From Candidatus Kuenenia stuttgartensis (GTDB lineage: Bacteria > Planctomycetota > Planctomycetia > Planctomycetales > Planctomycetaceae), in assembly GCA_945861865.1 (NCBI GenBank), contig CAMAWN010000008.1, positions 1-64,000 of the forward strand: a DNA stretch of 64,000 nt. Direction: 5' to 3'. The notes under the pieces are model-generated. The model searched no databases. It had not been told where the DNA came from and saw only the letters and a program-made list of their open reading frames with translations. Made by a program: the position numbers and the translations under genes. Below, in pieces: positions 41,031-50,379 of the stretch; positions within the stretch are counted from its first letter, which is position 1, and every line of letters begins with the position of its first letter.

Positions 41031-41126
41031 TCACAAACCATCGGCGACTCGTCATTCCACGTGGTCGCAGTGCATTGAAAACATTCAACGAAGACAGCGA
41101 AGTACGACAGAAAGTGAGTGAGTGCG

Positions 41127-42611
41127 ATGGGTAAGCCGACAGGCTTCATGGAGTTCGAACGGCAGTTGCCGGCGGATCGCGATCCAGCATTGCGGATTTT
41201 GGATTGGCGTGAGTTTCATCACCACATGCTCGAGGAAGATCTGCGCAAGCAGGGTGCTCGTTGCATGGATTGCGGAGTACCGTTTTGCCACACGGGCGGC
41301 TTGATTGGCAACATGGCTTCGGGGTGTCCGGTCAACAATCTCATTCCGGAATGGAACGATTTGATCTTTCGCGGTCATTGGCGAGAAGCTCTGGATCGGC
41401 TGCACAAGACGAACAACTTTCCGGAATTCACCGGCCGAGTCTGTCCCGCTCCGTGTGAAGGTTCGTGTGTGCTCGGCATCACTTCGCCAGCGGTCACGAT
41501 CAAGAACATCGAGTGCGCGATCATCGACAAAGGCTTCGACGAAGGCTGGGTGAAGCCGCAAATTCCGACGCAGCGCACCGGCAAGAAAGTCGCGGTCATC
41601 GGATCGGGGCCAGCCGGGCTGGCTGCGGCGCAGCAGCTCAATCGAGCGGGTCACACGGTCACGGTCTACGAACGTGCCGACCGGATCGGCGGACTGCTGA
41701 TGTACGGCATCCCGAACATGAAGCTCGAAAAGTGGGTCGTGCAGCGGCGCGTTAACCTGATGGCCGACGAGGGCGTGAAGTTCGTGACGAGTTGCGAGAT
41801 CGGCAAAGACATCGACGCCGTGCATCTCCGCGAAGAGAACAACGCGATCGTGCTGGCGACCGGAGCGACCAAACCGCGCGATCTGCCGATCTCTGGCCGA
41901 GACCTCAAGGGAGTCCATTTCGCGATGGAGTTCCTGCACGGCAACACGAAGAGTCTGCTGGACTCCGATCTTCGGGACGGCAAGTTCCTCAATGCCGAAG
42001 GGAAGAAAGTTATCGTGATCGGCGGCGGTGACACCGGCAACGACTGTCTCGGCACGTCGATGCGGCAAGTTTGCTCCAGCCTGCTGAACTTTGAAATCGT
42101 CCCGCAACCGCCCGACGAACGGGCCGCCAACAACCCGTGGCCGCAATGGCCGCGCATCTTCCGCATCGATTACGGACACGCCGAGGCCGCCGCCAAATTC
42201 GGCGCCGACCCGCGCACGTTCGCGATCGACACCGTCCGCTTCAACGGCGACGCGAACGGAAATCTCAAATCGCTGACGACTGTCAAAGTTGATTGGTCGA
42301 AGCCGGTCAAAGGCGGCGCGCCGTTCAGCCGAATCGAAGGCTCGGAAGTGGAACTGGAATGCGACCTGGTGTTCCTCGCTCTGGGCTTTCTCGGACCAGA
42401 GACGCTGCTGGCCGATCAGCTTGGGATCGCACTGGACCCGCGCTCGAACTTCAAGGCCGACTACGGCAAGTACGCGACCAGCATCCCCGGCGTCTTCGCT
42501 TCCGGCGACTGCCGCCGTGGACAAAGTCTGATTGTCTGGGCGATCAACGAGGGCCGCGAATGTGCTCGCGAGTGCGACCGATTCCTGATGGGCAGCACGC
42601 AGTTGCCCTGA
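41127..42611 (+). CDS. gltD: Glutamate synthase small subunit
   Basis: 494 residues. I chose the ATG at 41127 ([12 protein letters not shown]), the normal start, over the GTG at 41118. Cysteine groups for the [4Fe-4S] clusters are present ([26 protein letters not shown]). [17 protein letters not shown] is the FAD motif and [15 protein letters not shown] the NADPH motif. It delivers electrons from NADPH to GltB. It follows gltB after 96 bp. Confidence 0.95.
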   Translation: MGKPTGFMEFERQLPADRDPALRILDWREFHHHMLEEDLRKQGARCMDCGVPFCHTGGLIGNMASGCPVNNLIPEWNDLIFRGHWREALDRLHKTNNFPEFTGRVCPAPCEGSCVLGITSPAVTIKNIECAIIDKGFDEGWVKPQIPTQRTGKKVAVIGSGPAGLAAAQQLNRAGHTVTVYERADRIGGLLMYGIPNMKLEKWVVQRRVNLMADEGVKFVTSCEIGKDIDAVHLREENNAIVLATGATKPRDLPISGRDLKGVHFAMEFLHGNTKSLLDSDLRDGKFLNAEGKKVIVIGGGDTGNDCLGTSMRQVCSSLLNFEIVPQPPDERAANNPWPQWPRIFRIDYGHAEAAAKFGADPRTFAIDTVRFNGDANGNLKSLTTVKVDWSKPVKGGAPFSRIEGSEVELECDLVFLALGFLGPETLLADQLGIALDPRSNFKADYGKYATSIPGVFASGDCRRGQSLIVWAINEGRECARECDRFLMGSTQLP

Positions 42612-42621
42612 CAAGAAGTCG

Positions 42622-42663
42622 CTGAAGTCGTGAGACTTCAGTTCGGAACTTTCGCGAGTTCCG
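42622..42663 (+). terminator. Two hairpins downstream of gltD
   Basis: CTGAAGTC-GTGA-GACTTCAG (42622-42641) and CGGAACT-TTCGCG-AGTTCCG (42644-42663) are perfect stems with short loops. No long T-run follows, so termination is uncertain. They start 10 bases after the gltD stop. Confidence 0.55.
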
Positions 42664-42820
42664 CTACTGCCAGCGTGGAACTGCTCTAAAAATCGTAGGT
42701 CCGATCGGCTTCAAGGATGTGCCGATTGTCGAGACCGTGGCGCTGCAATTCGCCGGGTGGAGGCCAGCAATCGGATGCGCAAGATGATTGATTCCGGGAG
42801 CTAGGATTTCCGTCGGGATC

Positions 42821-44743
42821 TCATTTGCTGGTCAACCGGAAGGCTCCATCCCAATCGGCCGGTGGCTGGTTGTCGAACTCGGCCATGTGTTCGAGCAAGA
42901 ATCTTGCGGGAGTATCCGTTTCGGCCCGCGGTCGGAGAAATTCGATGGCAGCGGTCCACCGGCCGGCGATGACATGCTCGACGGCCAGTTCGTGAGCAGA
43001 CACGATTGCCGCCGTGAGTTGCGGGCAGTCGCTTTCGGGAGGCAGCAATTCGCTGATTTCGATGGCCGTATTCATGCCCTTGGGCCTCACGCGAGCCAAG
43101 CGACGGACGCGGCCCTCGTCGGGTGGCATCAAGCGGCGGACAAAGTTCGCGGTCGTTTCATCGATGCAAATGCCGACATCGAACATCCGAGTCATCCCCT
43201 CGATGCGCGAGCCTTGATTCACGACCGGGCCGAAGACTCCGATCTTGGCTTGCTGCGAGGTACCGATCTGTCCGGCGATGGCTTGGCCATGCGCGATCCC
43301 CACGCCACACGAGAATCCTTCGAGCAGCCCCTGTTCCTCCAGCGGCAATTTGAAGACTTGCATGATCGTGAGCGCCGCGCGGCAGGCCGAAATCGGACCA
43401 TCGGGAAGCGGTGTCGGCCAGCCCCAGAAGCCGAGTGCAGCATCTCCTTGAAAGTCGGCGATTGATCCGTCAAACGCCAAGATGCCACCGGTCATCGCGG
43501 ACAGAGCGGCTTTGACGCAGTCGAGAAGTTCTTCCAACTTGTCCTGAAGTTGTTCCGACTTGCGGGAGAACCCGCGCACATCGCAGAACAGCACTGTGAT
43601 GTCCCGTCGCGAGGGGACCAGAATGTCTCCGGCTCCACCTTTCTTCGTGAGGTTGGCGATGACTTTCGGCGAGAAGAACGCCGACAATTGTGTGGTGTGC
43701 TCTTGCAGTGTCCGCACCGTGCGAATGGAGCCGATCAACTGTGCGACAAGTTGTGTAAAACGAAGGTCTCCCTTCAGGTCATCCTCGGCGACAAAGTTAT
43801 TTCCATCGCGTCCCCCTTCTCCCGAAACATACAAGCTCCACCCCAAGCACGATGCCGCTGTGATCGGTGCGCAGAACGCCCAGCCCAGAGAACTCGCCAT
43901 GGTGAACTGGGCTCCACCGCTCTCCATTTCTCCGACGATGTGCATCATGCTTTCACCTTGCCGCAACGCCTTCCGAAGCAGCTTGCGGCTGGGCATGAAG
44001 CGGCCTTCAAAATCATCTCGCGTCTGCACGCGCATCATCTTCGGCTTCGGCATGGCCGCATTTGGATCGTCATGACGCTGCATTTCGTGAACGTCGGATT
44101 CATCGAACATCGTGACCGCCACTGCGACAGCGGGCGGAATCGCGTCCAGCAGCATGCGGCACAACATCAGCGCCAAGTCCACATCGGTCTGCGCTTCCGA
44201 GATCATCTCCGGCAGTTTTGAGAGGACTTCCATCTGCCGCTCGGTATCGCCGAACGCCACATTCTTGAGTTCGCTGGCTTGGTACGAGTGTTCTTCAACC
44301 TCGTCCGTGGTGTCATGGGTTTCAAATTCCTCCCTGGGTTCGTCAGTTGCGGTTGGCGACGGCAGTGAAACGGCTGGCTCGTGTTGGAACGCCATCGTCA
44401 TTCCGGTCGTCGCCTCGGACGGAAGCTTTGTCACGGCCACAAAGAAACTGGTCTGCCCAATCTCAAAGGCCTCAGCGTCGTCCACGACGACTTCACGCAG
44501 CATCTTCCCGTCCAGCTTGATCGCGTTCGACGCGCTGGCCAGACAGACGACCGACAGCTTGCCGTCCTGCCAGCACAGGTCGGCGTGCTCACGAGAAATT
44601 GCTCGATCCCAAGTGATTGCCAATCCATTGGCCGGAGCACGTCCCATTCGCAGAGTCTGTCTCTCAACCAATTGCTGCCGAAGTTCCTGTCCGTCCGGAC
44701 CGTTGACGATCAGTTCCGCGACACCTCGTTGCGATTCAGCCAT
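42821..44743 (-). CDS. FHA-GAF-class III adenylate/guanylate cyclase
   Basis: 640 residues. An N-terminal FHA domain (RMGRAPANGLAITWDRAISR, then EHADL) is followed by a GAF-like region (around residues 180-330) and a class III cyclase domain (about 390-560). The latter has VLFCDVRGFS and FQGDAALGFWG, the two metal-binding aspartates, and GVGIAHGQAIAG. The substrate-specifying residues cannot be assigned by eye. No membrane segment, so it is probably cytosolic and responds to a phosphothreonine partner or a small ligand. I prefer the ATG at 44743 (MAESQRG). A 31-bp tandem duplication covers this start. Confidence 0.87.
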   Translation of the reverse strand: MAESQRGVAELIVNGPDGQELRQQLVERQTLRMGRAPANGLAITWDRAISREHADLCWQDGKLSVVCLASASNAIKLDGKMLREVVVDDAEAFEIGQTSFFVAVTKLPSEATTGMTMAFQHEPAVSLPSPTATDEPREEFETHDTTDEVEEHSYQASELKNVAFGDTERQMEVLSKLPEMISEAQTDVDLALMLCRMLLDAIPPAVAVAVTMFDESDVHEMQRHDDPNAAMPKPKMMRVQTRDDFEGRFMPSRKLLRKALRQGESMMHIVGEMESGGAQFTMASSLGWAFCAPITAASCLGWSLYVSGEGGRDGNNFVAEDDLKGDLRFTQLVAQLIGSIRTVRTLQEHTTQLSAFFSPKVIANLTKKGGAGDILVPSRRDITVLFCDVRGFSRKSEQLQDKLEELLDCVKAALSAMTGGILAFDGSIADFQGDAALGFWGWPTPLPDGPISACRAALTIMQVFKLPLEEQGLLEGFSCGVGIAHGQAIAGQIGTSQQAKIGVFGPVVNQGSRIEGMTRMFDVGICIDETTANFVRRLMPPDEGRVRRLARVRPKGMNTAIEISELLPPESDCPQLTAAIVSAHELAVEHVIAGRWTAAIEFLRPRAETDTPARFLLEHMAEFDNQPPADWDGAFRLTSK

Positions 44744-44791
44744 TAAATATGTTCCAGTCATGCGATTCAGCCATTAAATATGTTCCAGTCA
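44730..44791. repeat. Perfect 31-bp tandem duplication at the cyclase gene start
   Basis: Bases 44730-44760 and 44761-44791 are identical. The copy nearer the upstream side also holds an ATG that opens a 12-codon frame whose TGA overlaps the real start codon region. Confidence 0.95.
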
Positions 44792-45136
44792 ATGGATAAG
44801 GTTGTTGGGAAATGAGTCAAAGGCGATCGGCAGGGCAGTTGCAGTGCGTCATCACTCGTCCAGTTCTTCATGCAACGTGGAACTGTCCACCAGAGTTTGC
44901 AGGAAGTCCGAGCGTGATAGCGTGAGCAAAACTGTCGGCGCAACCGTCCTGCATCATCGCGGTGCGGGCCACGTTTTTCAACAGAACGATCTCGTCGAAG
45001 AAGTCGCCGTCACTGAGCACCGACAACCGGTTCGCTGCGCCATCGATGAGTTTGCAGAGTCACCAGAATCTGACCACGGCCAATTAAAGTCGCCGCTCGA
45101 TTTCAAAGCGAGCAAGAACTCGCGCGACGTTCAGTA
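44792..45136. other. Gap without a recognised gene; possible coding remnant
   Basis: The 345 bp between the tyrA end and the cyclase duplication hold no supported gene. On the minus strand the frame from 45059 to the TGA at 44868-44870 is open for about 63 codons (DGDFFDEIVLLKNVARTAMM within it) and looks protein-like, but it has no proper start. It may be the remains of a gene. Otherwise it probably contains the cyclase promoter. Confidence 0.4.
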
Positions 45137-46051
45137 TTACTCGGCGACTCGGCTGACTTTGAGTTGCTCACGAATGGCTTTGCCTTGTTCCCACAGCCGG
45201 CGGATTTCGTTGGCATCACCGCGAATCAACGCCTCGCGGAGCGCGGCGACTTGAGCCGAGAACTCATCCAGGCTGGCGAGCACAGCGTCGCGGTTGTCGA
45301 GCAGAATCGGCACCCAGACGTTGGGATCGCCCGCTGCGATGCGCGTCGTGTCCGCAAATCCGGTTGCCGCGAGTGGACGATTCTCGTCGGCCAGCGTTCG
45401 AGCCAACGCGGATGCGACGACGTGCGGTACATGGCTGGTCTGAGCCAACACGCGGTCGTGAGCGTCGGGCAACATCTCGACGACTGACATGCCGATCGCT
45501 TGCCAGAAGGCGGTCAGTCGAGCGACCTCGTCACGACGAGAAGACTCCGTCGGGGTGACGACGCAGACTCGGCCCTCGAACAAGTCGGCGCGGGAGTGTT
45601 CCCAGCCTTGCTTCTCGGACCCGGCCAGCGGATGCGAGCCGATGAACGTCGCGAAGTTGGGCAGGCCGGCCGATAACTCGCGACAGAGGTGGGCTTTCGT
45701 GCTGCCGACATCGGTGATCAGTGTCCCTGGCCGGCACACAGTGGCGACTTCGCGAACTCCGGCCACGATCAAATTCACCGGGGTCGCGAAGATCAGCAGA
45801 TCGGCCTGTGCGGCGGCGGCGACCAAATCCGTGCTGACGTCATCGAGCACTCGCGCTTCACGAGCTTGTTCCAGTCGAGGAACATTTCTTCCGACGCCGA
45901 TCACTCGGCGGACGATCTCACGTTGCCGAGCCGCCAGCGCGACGGAGCCTCCGAGCAATCCAACTCCGACCACCACCAGAGTGTCGAACCGACAACGACT
46001 CGCACCGAGGATCGGCGCAGCGGCTGTCGAGTTGTTGGATGGCTGGCTCAT
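45137..46051 (-). CDS. tyrA: Prephenate dehydrogenase
   Basis: 304 residues. LVVVGVGLLGGSVALAAR is the NAD(P)-binding glycine motif. TDVGSTKAHL and IGSHPLAGSEKQGWEHSRAD carry conserved substrate-binding positions of the TyrA family, and HVVASALARTL is in the helical dimerisation domain. It has no chorismate mutase or ACT domain, so it is the simple form. It makes 4-hydroxyphenylpyruvate (or arogenate to tyrosine, if the other specificity). Confidence 0.92.
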   Translation of the reverse strand: MSQPSNNSTAAAPILGASRCRFDTLVVVGVGLLGGSVALAARQREIVRRVIGVGRNVPRLEQAREARVLDDVSTDLVAAAAQADLLIFATPVNLIVAGVREVATVCRPGTLITDVGSTKAHLCRELSAGLPNFATFIGSHPLAGSEKQGWEHSRADLFEGRVCVVTPTESSRRDEVARLTAFWQAIGMSVVEMLPDAHDRVLAQTSHVPHVVASALARTLADENRPLAATGFADTTRIAAGDPNVWVPILLDNRDAVLASLDEFSAQVAALREALIRGDANEIRRLWEQGKAIREQLKVSRVAE

Positions 46052-46107
46052 GGCCGGCGGATTCTATTTGCCTCACCGCCGGGTTTCGATGGAGGCCGAT
46101 CTGTTCG

Positions 46108-47352
46108 CTATTTGCGGCGCAGCAACACAGGTTGGACAAAGGCCGGATTCACTTTCGTCCCGGTGCTCTTGGGGCGAGGAGAATTGGCAGTTTCGACCGG
46201 CGCGAATGGGCTGGGCGACATCTCGAAACCGTCGTCGTGGTCGGTCTCGGAGGACTCGTGGACACGACGCAGTTCGGGGTGGCTGAGGTGCGAGCCGCGC
46301 GGGAGTCGTGATTCGTGGGGCAGATTTGCAATCTGCCCGGACAAAGCTTTCTCGGTGGACTTCGAAAGGCCGGACGGGTTGGAAACCTGTCCCACGTTGG
46401 GGGCCGTGACGGATTCGCTGCGCGGGACGACGGAGTGGCCGGAACTGGTGGACGAGGCGAGCTCCACTTCGTCGGACTTCCGGCGAGGCGATGATTTCGA
46501 CTCTGGATTCTGCGAGCGGACGATCGACGGAGACTTCGCATCGGCCAGCAACTCGCCGTTCGGACGTCGCAGCGACGGGCTGCCGGCGATGACCCATTGG
46601 CTCCACTTCGATTCGAGGGATTCGACATTCTCTTCTTCGTAGTGCTTGCGGAGCGAGGCATCCCAGCCGGACTCGTGAGCGTCCTGCATGAAGGCCAGGA
46701 AGCGGCTTTTGCCTCCCTTTTGGACCAGGAAGTCGGCGAGCAAATAACCTTCGGCGTACAGCGTCAGGACATGCTGCATGTTCTTGGGGTACTCGGTGAT
46801 GCTCAACAACTCGCGGAGCGGAATGCGGCGTTTTGATGGCATGACCTCCTCGGCCAACTTCTGTTGCCGACGGCGTTCAGAATCTTCTTCGGAGATCGTC
46901 GCCGCCCCCTCGTCCGCCCAGCGCGGCAGCGGGCGACGGAAATGACAGGCAAAGATCGTGTGGCTGACTTCGTGCGGGATGACGGAATCCAGAATCCGCT
47001 CCAGCGATCCTTGGACGGTCATGTCCCAGCCAAAAACTTCGCCGCCGCCGAAGGAAAAAGTCGTTGCTCCACCGGCCCCGACTTGGCCGACTCGCACGCG
47101 GACTTGGCAGGGCTTGGACCAGTTCGGCAGTGTGTATCCGAGCCATTCGAGCGATAACTCTTCGCGGCAGCGTTCGGCAGTCAACGCGACCTTTTCGGCG
47201 ATCGCAGCGGTCGGAGCTTCGACCTCAAAGTTCGGCGTCACATGCTTCGCGCCGAGTCCGCAGAACAAAACGAACAACCACATCCCCCGACACAGCACCG
47301 CATCCTTGCTGACCATTCCGAGTGATTCCTCATCCTTGAGCATCCCCCTCAA
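46108..47352 (-). CDS. Exported HExxH metallopeptidase-like protein
   Basis: 414 residues. A hydrophobic segment near residues 24-34 (MWLFVLFCGLGAK) suggests a signal peptide or anchor. VIPHEVSHTIFACHF near residue 126 is an HExxH zinc motif and RWADEGAATISEE holds the third ligand Glu, as in peptidase MA-like families. A Ser/Pro-rich C-terminal third is low-complexity and is partly encoded by a palindromic element (46314-46396). Start could be 47352 or the ATG at 47316. Separated from tyrA by 56 bp on the same strand. Target unknown. Confidence 0.75.
   Translation of the reverse strand: MRGMLKDEESLGMVSKDAVLCRGMWLFVLFCGLGAKHVTPNFEVEAPTAAIAEKVALTAERCREELSLEWLGYTLPNWSKPCQVRVRVGQVGAGGATTFSFGGGEVFGWDMTVQGSLERILDSVIPHEVSHTIFACHFRRPLPRWADEGAATISEEDSERRRQQKLAEEVMPSKRRIPLRELLSITEYPKNMQHVLTLYAEGYLLADFLVQKGGKSRFLAFMQDAHESGWDASLRKHYEEENVESLESKWSQWVIAGSPSLRRPNGELLADAKSPSIVRSQNPESKSSPRRKSDEVELASSTSSGHSVVPRSESVTAPNVGQVSNPSGLSKSTEKALSGQIANLPHESRLPRGSHLSHPELRRVHESSETDHDDGFEMSPSPFAPVETANSPRPKSTGTKVNPAFVQPVLLRRK
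46314..46396. repeat. Composite palindromic element in the metallopeptidase-like gene
   Basis: GGGCAGATT-TGC-AATCTGCCC (46318-46338) is a perfect inner hairpin. The outer ends CGTGGG and CCCACG (46391-46396) also pair, with GGTTGGAAACCTGTCC between. It codes in frame for part of the Ser/Asn-rich C-terminal tail. Confidence 0.75.
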
Positions 47353-47763
47353 GTGGAGACTTGCGGCTCAGAGCAAACTGCGGTCCAGCCGTCACGAACA
47401 TTGGTGGCCGGATTCGCGACGACCGGCCGACTCCCAAGCGGCCAAGCAGTTGTGGCAAGTTCCGATCGAAGCTCGCCAACGAGTCACGATCTCGACCAGT
47501 GGCTCACCTTTGAAAAACTTACACGATCCACCGAGCCGTTTTGCAAATTCGGAATTCGTCATGCCATCGGACTTCGGGTGCGCAATCAACCACTTCCGAG
47601 ACCTGTAGCCCAGGCCCTTGTGGCCTGGATGATTGGACAAAACAAGAAGATCGAGCGACCCACGAGAGGTCGGGCTACGGGTTTCGTCTTGTGGATTTTT
47701 TGCGGGGCAACCTAGTATCCGAGGTCGTTGCTCCACTGGGAAAAGTGTTGCCAGGAATCAGGG
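47353..47763. other. Gap between divergent genes with a palindrome
   Basis: About 410 bp. It contains a degenerate palindrome at 47605-47678: outer GTAGCCC/GGGCTAC and inner CCAGGCC/GGCCTGG. On the minus strand a 56-codon frame (47392-47562, MTNSEFAKRLGG...) has several cysteines but no good ribosome-binding site; I leave it as unconfirmed. Promoters of the flanking genes should lie here. Confidence 0.45.
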
Positions 47764-48975
47764 ATGATTCGGCGGCTGGGTCGATTTTTGAAGCCGTTGT
47801 TGCTCGCGATGCTGACGCTCGCGGTGTTGCCCTGCGTCGTTGAATTCTGGCTGCGCTGGCAAGAGTTCCGCATCGGCCGCCCCATTCTTTCCGGCGATTT
47901 GAAAGACGAGTTCGTCGCGCCGTCGTGGTTGACTCATCACCAGCTCAAACCGTCGCGACGGATCTCGATCAAGAATCCCGATACCGGCGAAGTTGTTGAG
48001 ACACAGACCAACAGCTTCGGCTTGCGCGGATCGGAACCCACGCTGCCGAAACCGACCGACTCGATTCGCATCGTGGTGCTGGGGGACGAAACGGTGCTTG
48101 GCTTGGAAGTCGCCGACGAACAGACCTTCGCGGTTCGACTGCAAGAGTTGCTGACGGCCGCGTGGCAGCGGCCAGTCGAGGTCATCAATGCGGCGGTGCC
48201 CGGCGATTGTCCGTTGATTGCGGCTCTGCGATTGAGGCACGAGCTGGCCGCACTGCGACCAGACTTGGTGATTTGTCACTTCGACATGTCGGACGTTGCC
48301 GACGACTATTCGTTGCGGCGACTGACGGTTCTTGGCCGGGGCGATGAACCGTTGGCATGCCCGCATCCGCTGCTCGAAAAGCCGGTCCGCGGAGTTGGGC
48401 AGCAAGTCGGCGATCATTTTTTGGTGGCGCGGTTTGTTCAACGCCAACTCGCGAATCTCTGGCGCACGAAACGCCCCGAAGAAATCACGGACGACATTGG
48501 CCATCCGTTCGGCAAGTACGCCTGGGTCATGGACGATCCGCCGGACTGGTCGCAGCACATTCAACAAGCATTCTCCGCGCTGGCCGATGTCCACAAGTCT
48601 GTGTCGCTGTCGGAAAGCCGATTGTTGATCACGACCTGTCCAACACCTTGGCAAGTCTCGGCACGAGCTAGTTCGGGGCGCGGCGTGCGCGAAGCGTGCG
48701 GCATTCCCGATGACACCGTCTACCAAAGCGAATTGCCGTTCCGTCTGCTGGCCGAGTTCGTCAAGCAGCGCGGGTTGGTCGTCTGCGACTCGTCAGCAGT
48801 GTTCCGAGAGGCCGCCAATTCGGATCAATTATTCCTGAGCAACGCCCCTCGACTTTCCGTCGCCGGCCACGAGTTGTACGCCGCGACGGTGGCTCGATTC
48901 CTCGCAAAAAACAGCCACGCATTGCCTCCACCCACTGCCAACGGCAACGACCCAATAGTCACGGAGCGACGTTGA
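47764..48975 (+). CDS. Membrane-anchored SGNH-hydrolase-like protein lacking the usual Ser
   Basis: 403 residues. A hydrophobic N-terminal segment (about 10-26) anchors it or acts as a signal. VVLGDETVLGLEVADEQTFA is where SGNH hydrolases have GDS; here the position is Glu. NAAVPGDCPLIAALRLR corresponds to the next block and a later half follows the fold, with a DxxH-like region I cannot place. It may be a non-catalytic or differently acting relative of the ALG/GDSL-type proteins. Start is the ATG with AGGA upstream. The next gene is separated by a palindrome. Confidence 0.65.
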   Translation: MIRRLGRFLKPLLLAMLTLAVLPCVVEFWLRWQEFRIGRPILSGDLKDEFVAPSWLTHHQLKPSRRISIKNPDTGEVVETQTNSFGLRGSEPTLPKPTDSIRIVVLGDETVLGLEVADEQTFAVRLQELLTAAWQRPVEVINAAVPGDCPLIAALRLRHELAALRPDLVICHFDMSDVADDYSLRRLTVLGRGDEPLACPHPLLEKPVRGVGQQVGDHFLVARFVQRQLANLWRTKRPEEITDDIGHPFGKYAWVMDDPPDWSQHIQQAFSALADVHKSVSLSESRLLITTCPTPWQVSARASSGRGVREACGIPDDTVYQSELPFRLLAEFVKQRGLVVCDSSAVFREAANSDQLFLSNAPRLSVAGHELYAATVARFLAKNSHALPPPTANGNDPIVTERR

Positions 48976-48994
48976 CAGACGGAGTGGATCGGAC

Positions 48995-49090
48995 CAACGT
49001 AGCAATCACGCTCCTGCGTGATGAGCCGAATGACAATTCGACGTCGAACGCACGATCGGCTCGTCATGCAGGAGCGTGACGGCTACGTTG
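48995..49090. repeat. Palindrome upstream of proA
   Basis: A 33-nt arm at 48995-49027 (CAACGTAGCAATCACGCTCC and onward) pairs with 49058-49090 with four mismatches and a loop of about 30 nt. It ends 29 bases before the proA start. Confidence 0.87.
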
Positions 49091-49119
49091 ACGCCTCCGA
49101 AAACTGTTTCAAAAACAAA

Positions 49120-50379
49120 ATGTCTGACCTGCATCACTACGCATTGACGACTGCTCAAAACGCTCGCGCGGCGTCACGCGCGCTGGTCAGCGTTTCGACC
49201 CAACAGAAGAACGCTTGGTTGAGCCGCTCGGCCGAGTTGCTGCGTGCTCGAACCACCGAGTTGATCGCGGCCAACCAGCAGGACATCGACAAGGCTTCGG
49301 AGTTCGGACTGTCACCCGCCGTGATTGATCGGCTGCGACTGGATGACTCTCGGATTGGAGCAATCGCCGACGCGCTGCTGAATGTGGTCGCTCTGCCTGA
49401 TCCTGTTGGTGAGCTGATCGACAGCACGAATCGACCGAACGGACTGTTGGTCACTCGTGTTCGTGTGCCGTTGGGAGTCGTCTTTTTCATTTACGAATCT
49501 CGTCCGAACGTCACCGTCGATGCCGCGGCACTGTGCGTGAAGAGCGGCAACGCAGTCATCCTGCGCGGCGGCAAAGAAGCGTTTCATAGCAACGCCGCGT
49601 TGCATCGCGTGTTATCCGATGCGCTGCGAGACGCCGGCTTGCCAACCGACGCTGTGCAGCTTGTCTCGACGACGAATCGCGAAGCAGTCGGCCACTTCCT
49701 CAAAATGCGAGAGCTGATTGATCTCACAATTCCGCGTGGCGGAAAATCGCTGATCGAGCGTGTCGCCGCCGAGGCGACGATGCCGGTGATGAAACACTTC
49801 GACGGCGTCTGCCACGTCTTCGTCGATCGGAGTGCCGACCTCGTGATGGCCGAGAAGATCCTCGTGAACAGCAAGTGCCAGCGTCCCGGTGTTTGCAATG
49901 CGGCGGAGACGCTGCTCGTCCATGCGGACGTCGCCAAGACCTTCTTGCCGCGAGCCGCCGAGGCTCTTGGTCAGCGCGGAGTGGAACTGCGTTGCTGTTC
50001 CCGATCGCTGCCGTTCGTGAAAAAAGGAGTGCCGGCCAGCGAACAGGATTTTCGTACCGAGTATCTCGATCTGAAGCTGTCGGTGAAAACGGTGGATTCG
50101 CTCGACGACGCGATCCGGCACATCAACGACTTCGGCTCGCATCACACCGACGCGATCGTCACGAGCGATTCGGCCGCCGCGGAAAAATTCTGCCGCGAAG
50201 TCGATTCTGCCGCGACGCATGTGAATTGCAGCACGCGCTTCAACGACGGCGGCGAGTACGGCCTGGGAGCCGAAATCGGCATCAGCACGGACAAGTATCA
50301 CGCGCGCGGCCCGTGTGGGTTGCGCGAACTGACCAGTTACAAATGGGTCGTCCAAGGGCAAGGACAAATTCGAGGATGA
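49120..50379 (+). CDS. proA: Glutamate-5-semialdehyde dehydrogenase
   Basis: 419 residues, the usual length from the ATG at 49120 ([10 protein letters not shown]); the upstream frame runs through a palindrome. [35 protein letters not shown] and [18 protein letters not shown] (catalytic Cys) are classical. [20 protein letters not shown] and the C-terminal [13 protein letters not shown] are also present. It reduces gamma-glutamyl phosphate in proline synthesis. The stop overlaps the fliM-like start. Confidence 0.96.
   Translation: MSDLHHYALTTAQNARAASRALVSVSTQQKNAWLSRSAELLRARTTELIAANQQDIDKASEFGLSPAVIDRLRLDDSRIGAIADALLNVVALPDPVGELIDSTNRPNGLLVTRVRVPLGVVFFIYESRPNVTVDAAALCVKSGNAVILRGGKEAFHSNAALHRVLSDALRDAGLPTDAVQLVSTTNREAVGHFLKMRELIDLTIPRGGKSLIERVAAEATMPVMKHFDGVCHVFVDRSADLVMAEKILVNSKCQRPGVCNAAETLLVHADVAKTFLPRAAEALGQRGVELRCCSRSLPFVKKGVPASEQDFRTEYLDLKLSVKTVDSLDDAIRHINDFGSHHTDAIVTSDSAAAEKFCREVDSAATHVNCSTRFNDGGEYGLGAEIGISTDKYHARGPCGLRELTSYKWVVQGQGQIRG

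Noticed and set aside
42664-42820. Short frames downstream of gltD as a small gene
   Set aside because: No start with a ribosome-binding site and no consistent protein-like frame; treated as intergenic.
47392-47562. 56-codon minus-strand frame with cysteines
   Set aside because: Start not supported and overlapping a repeat-bearing gap; kept only as a note in the gap entry.
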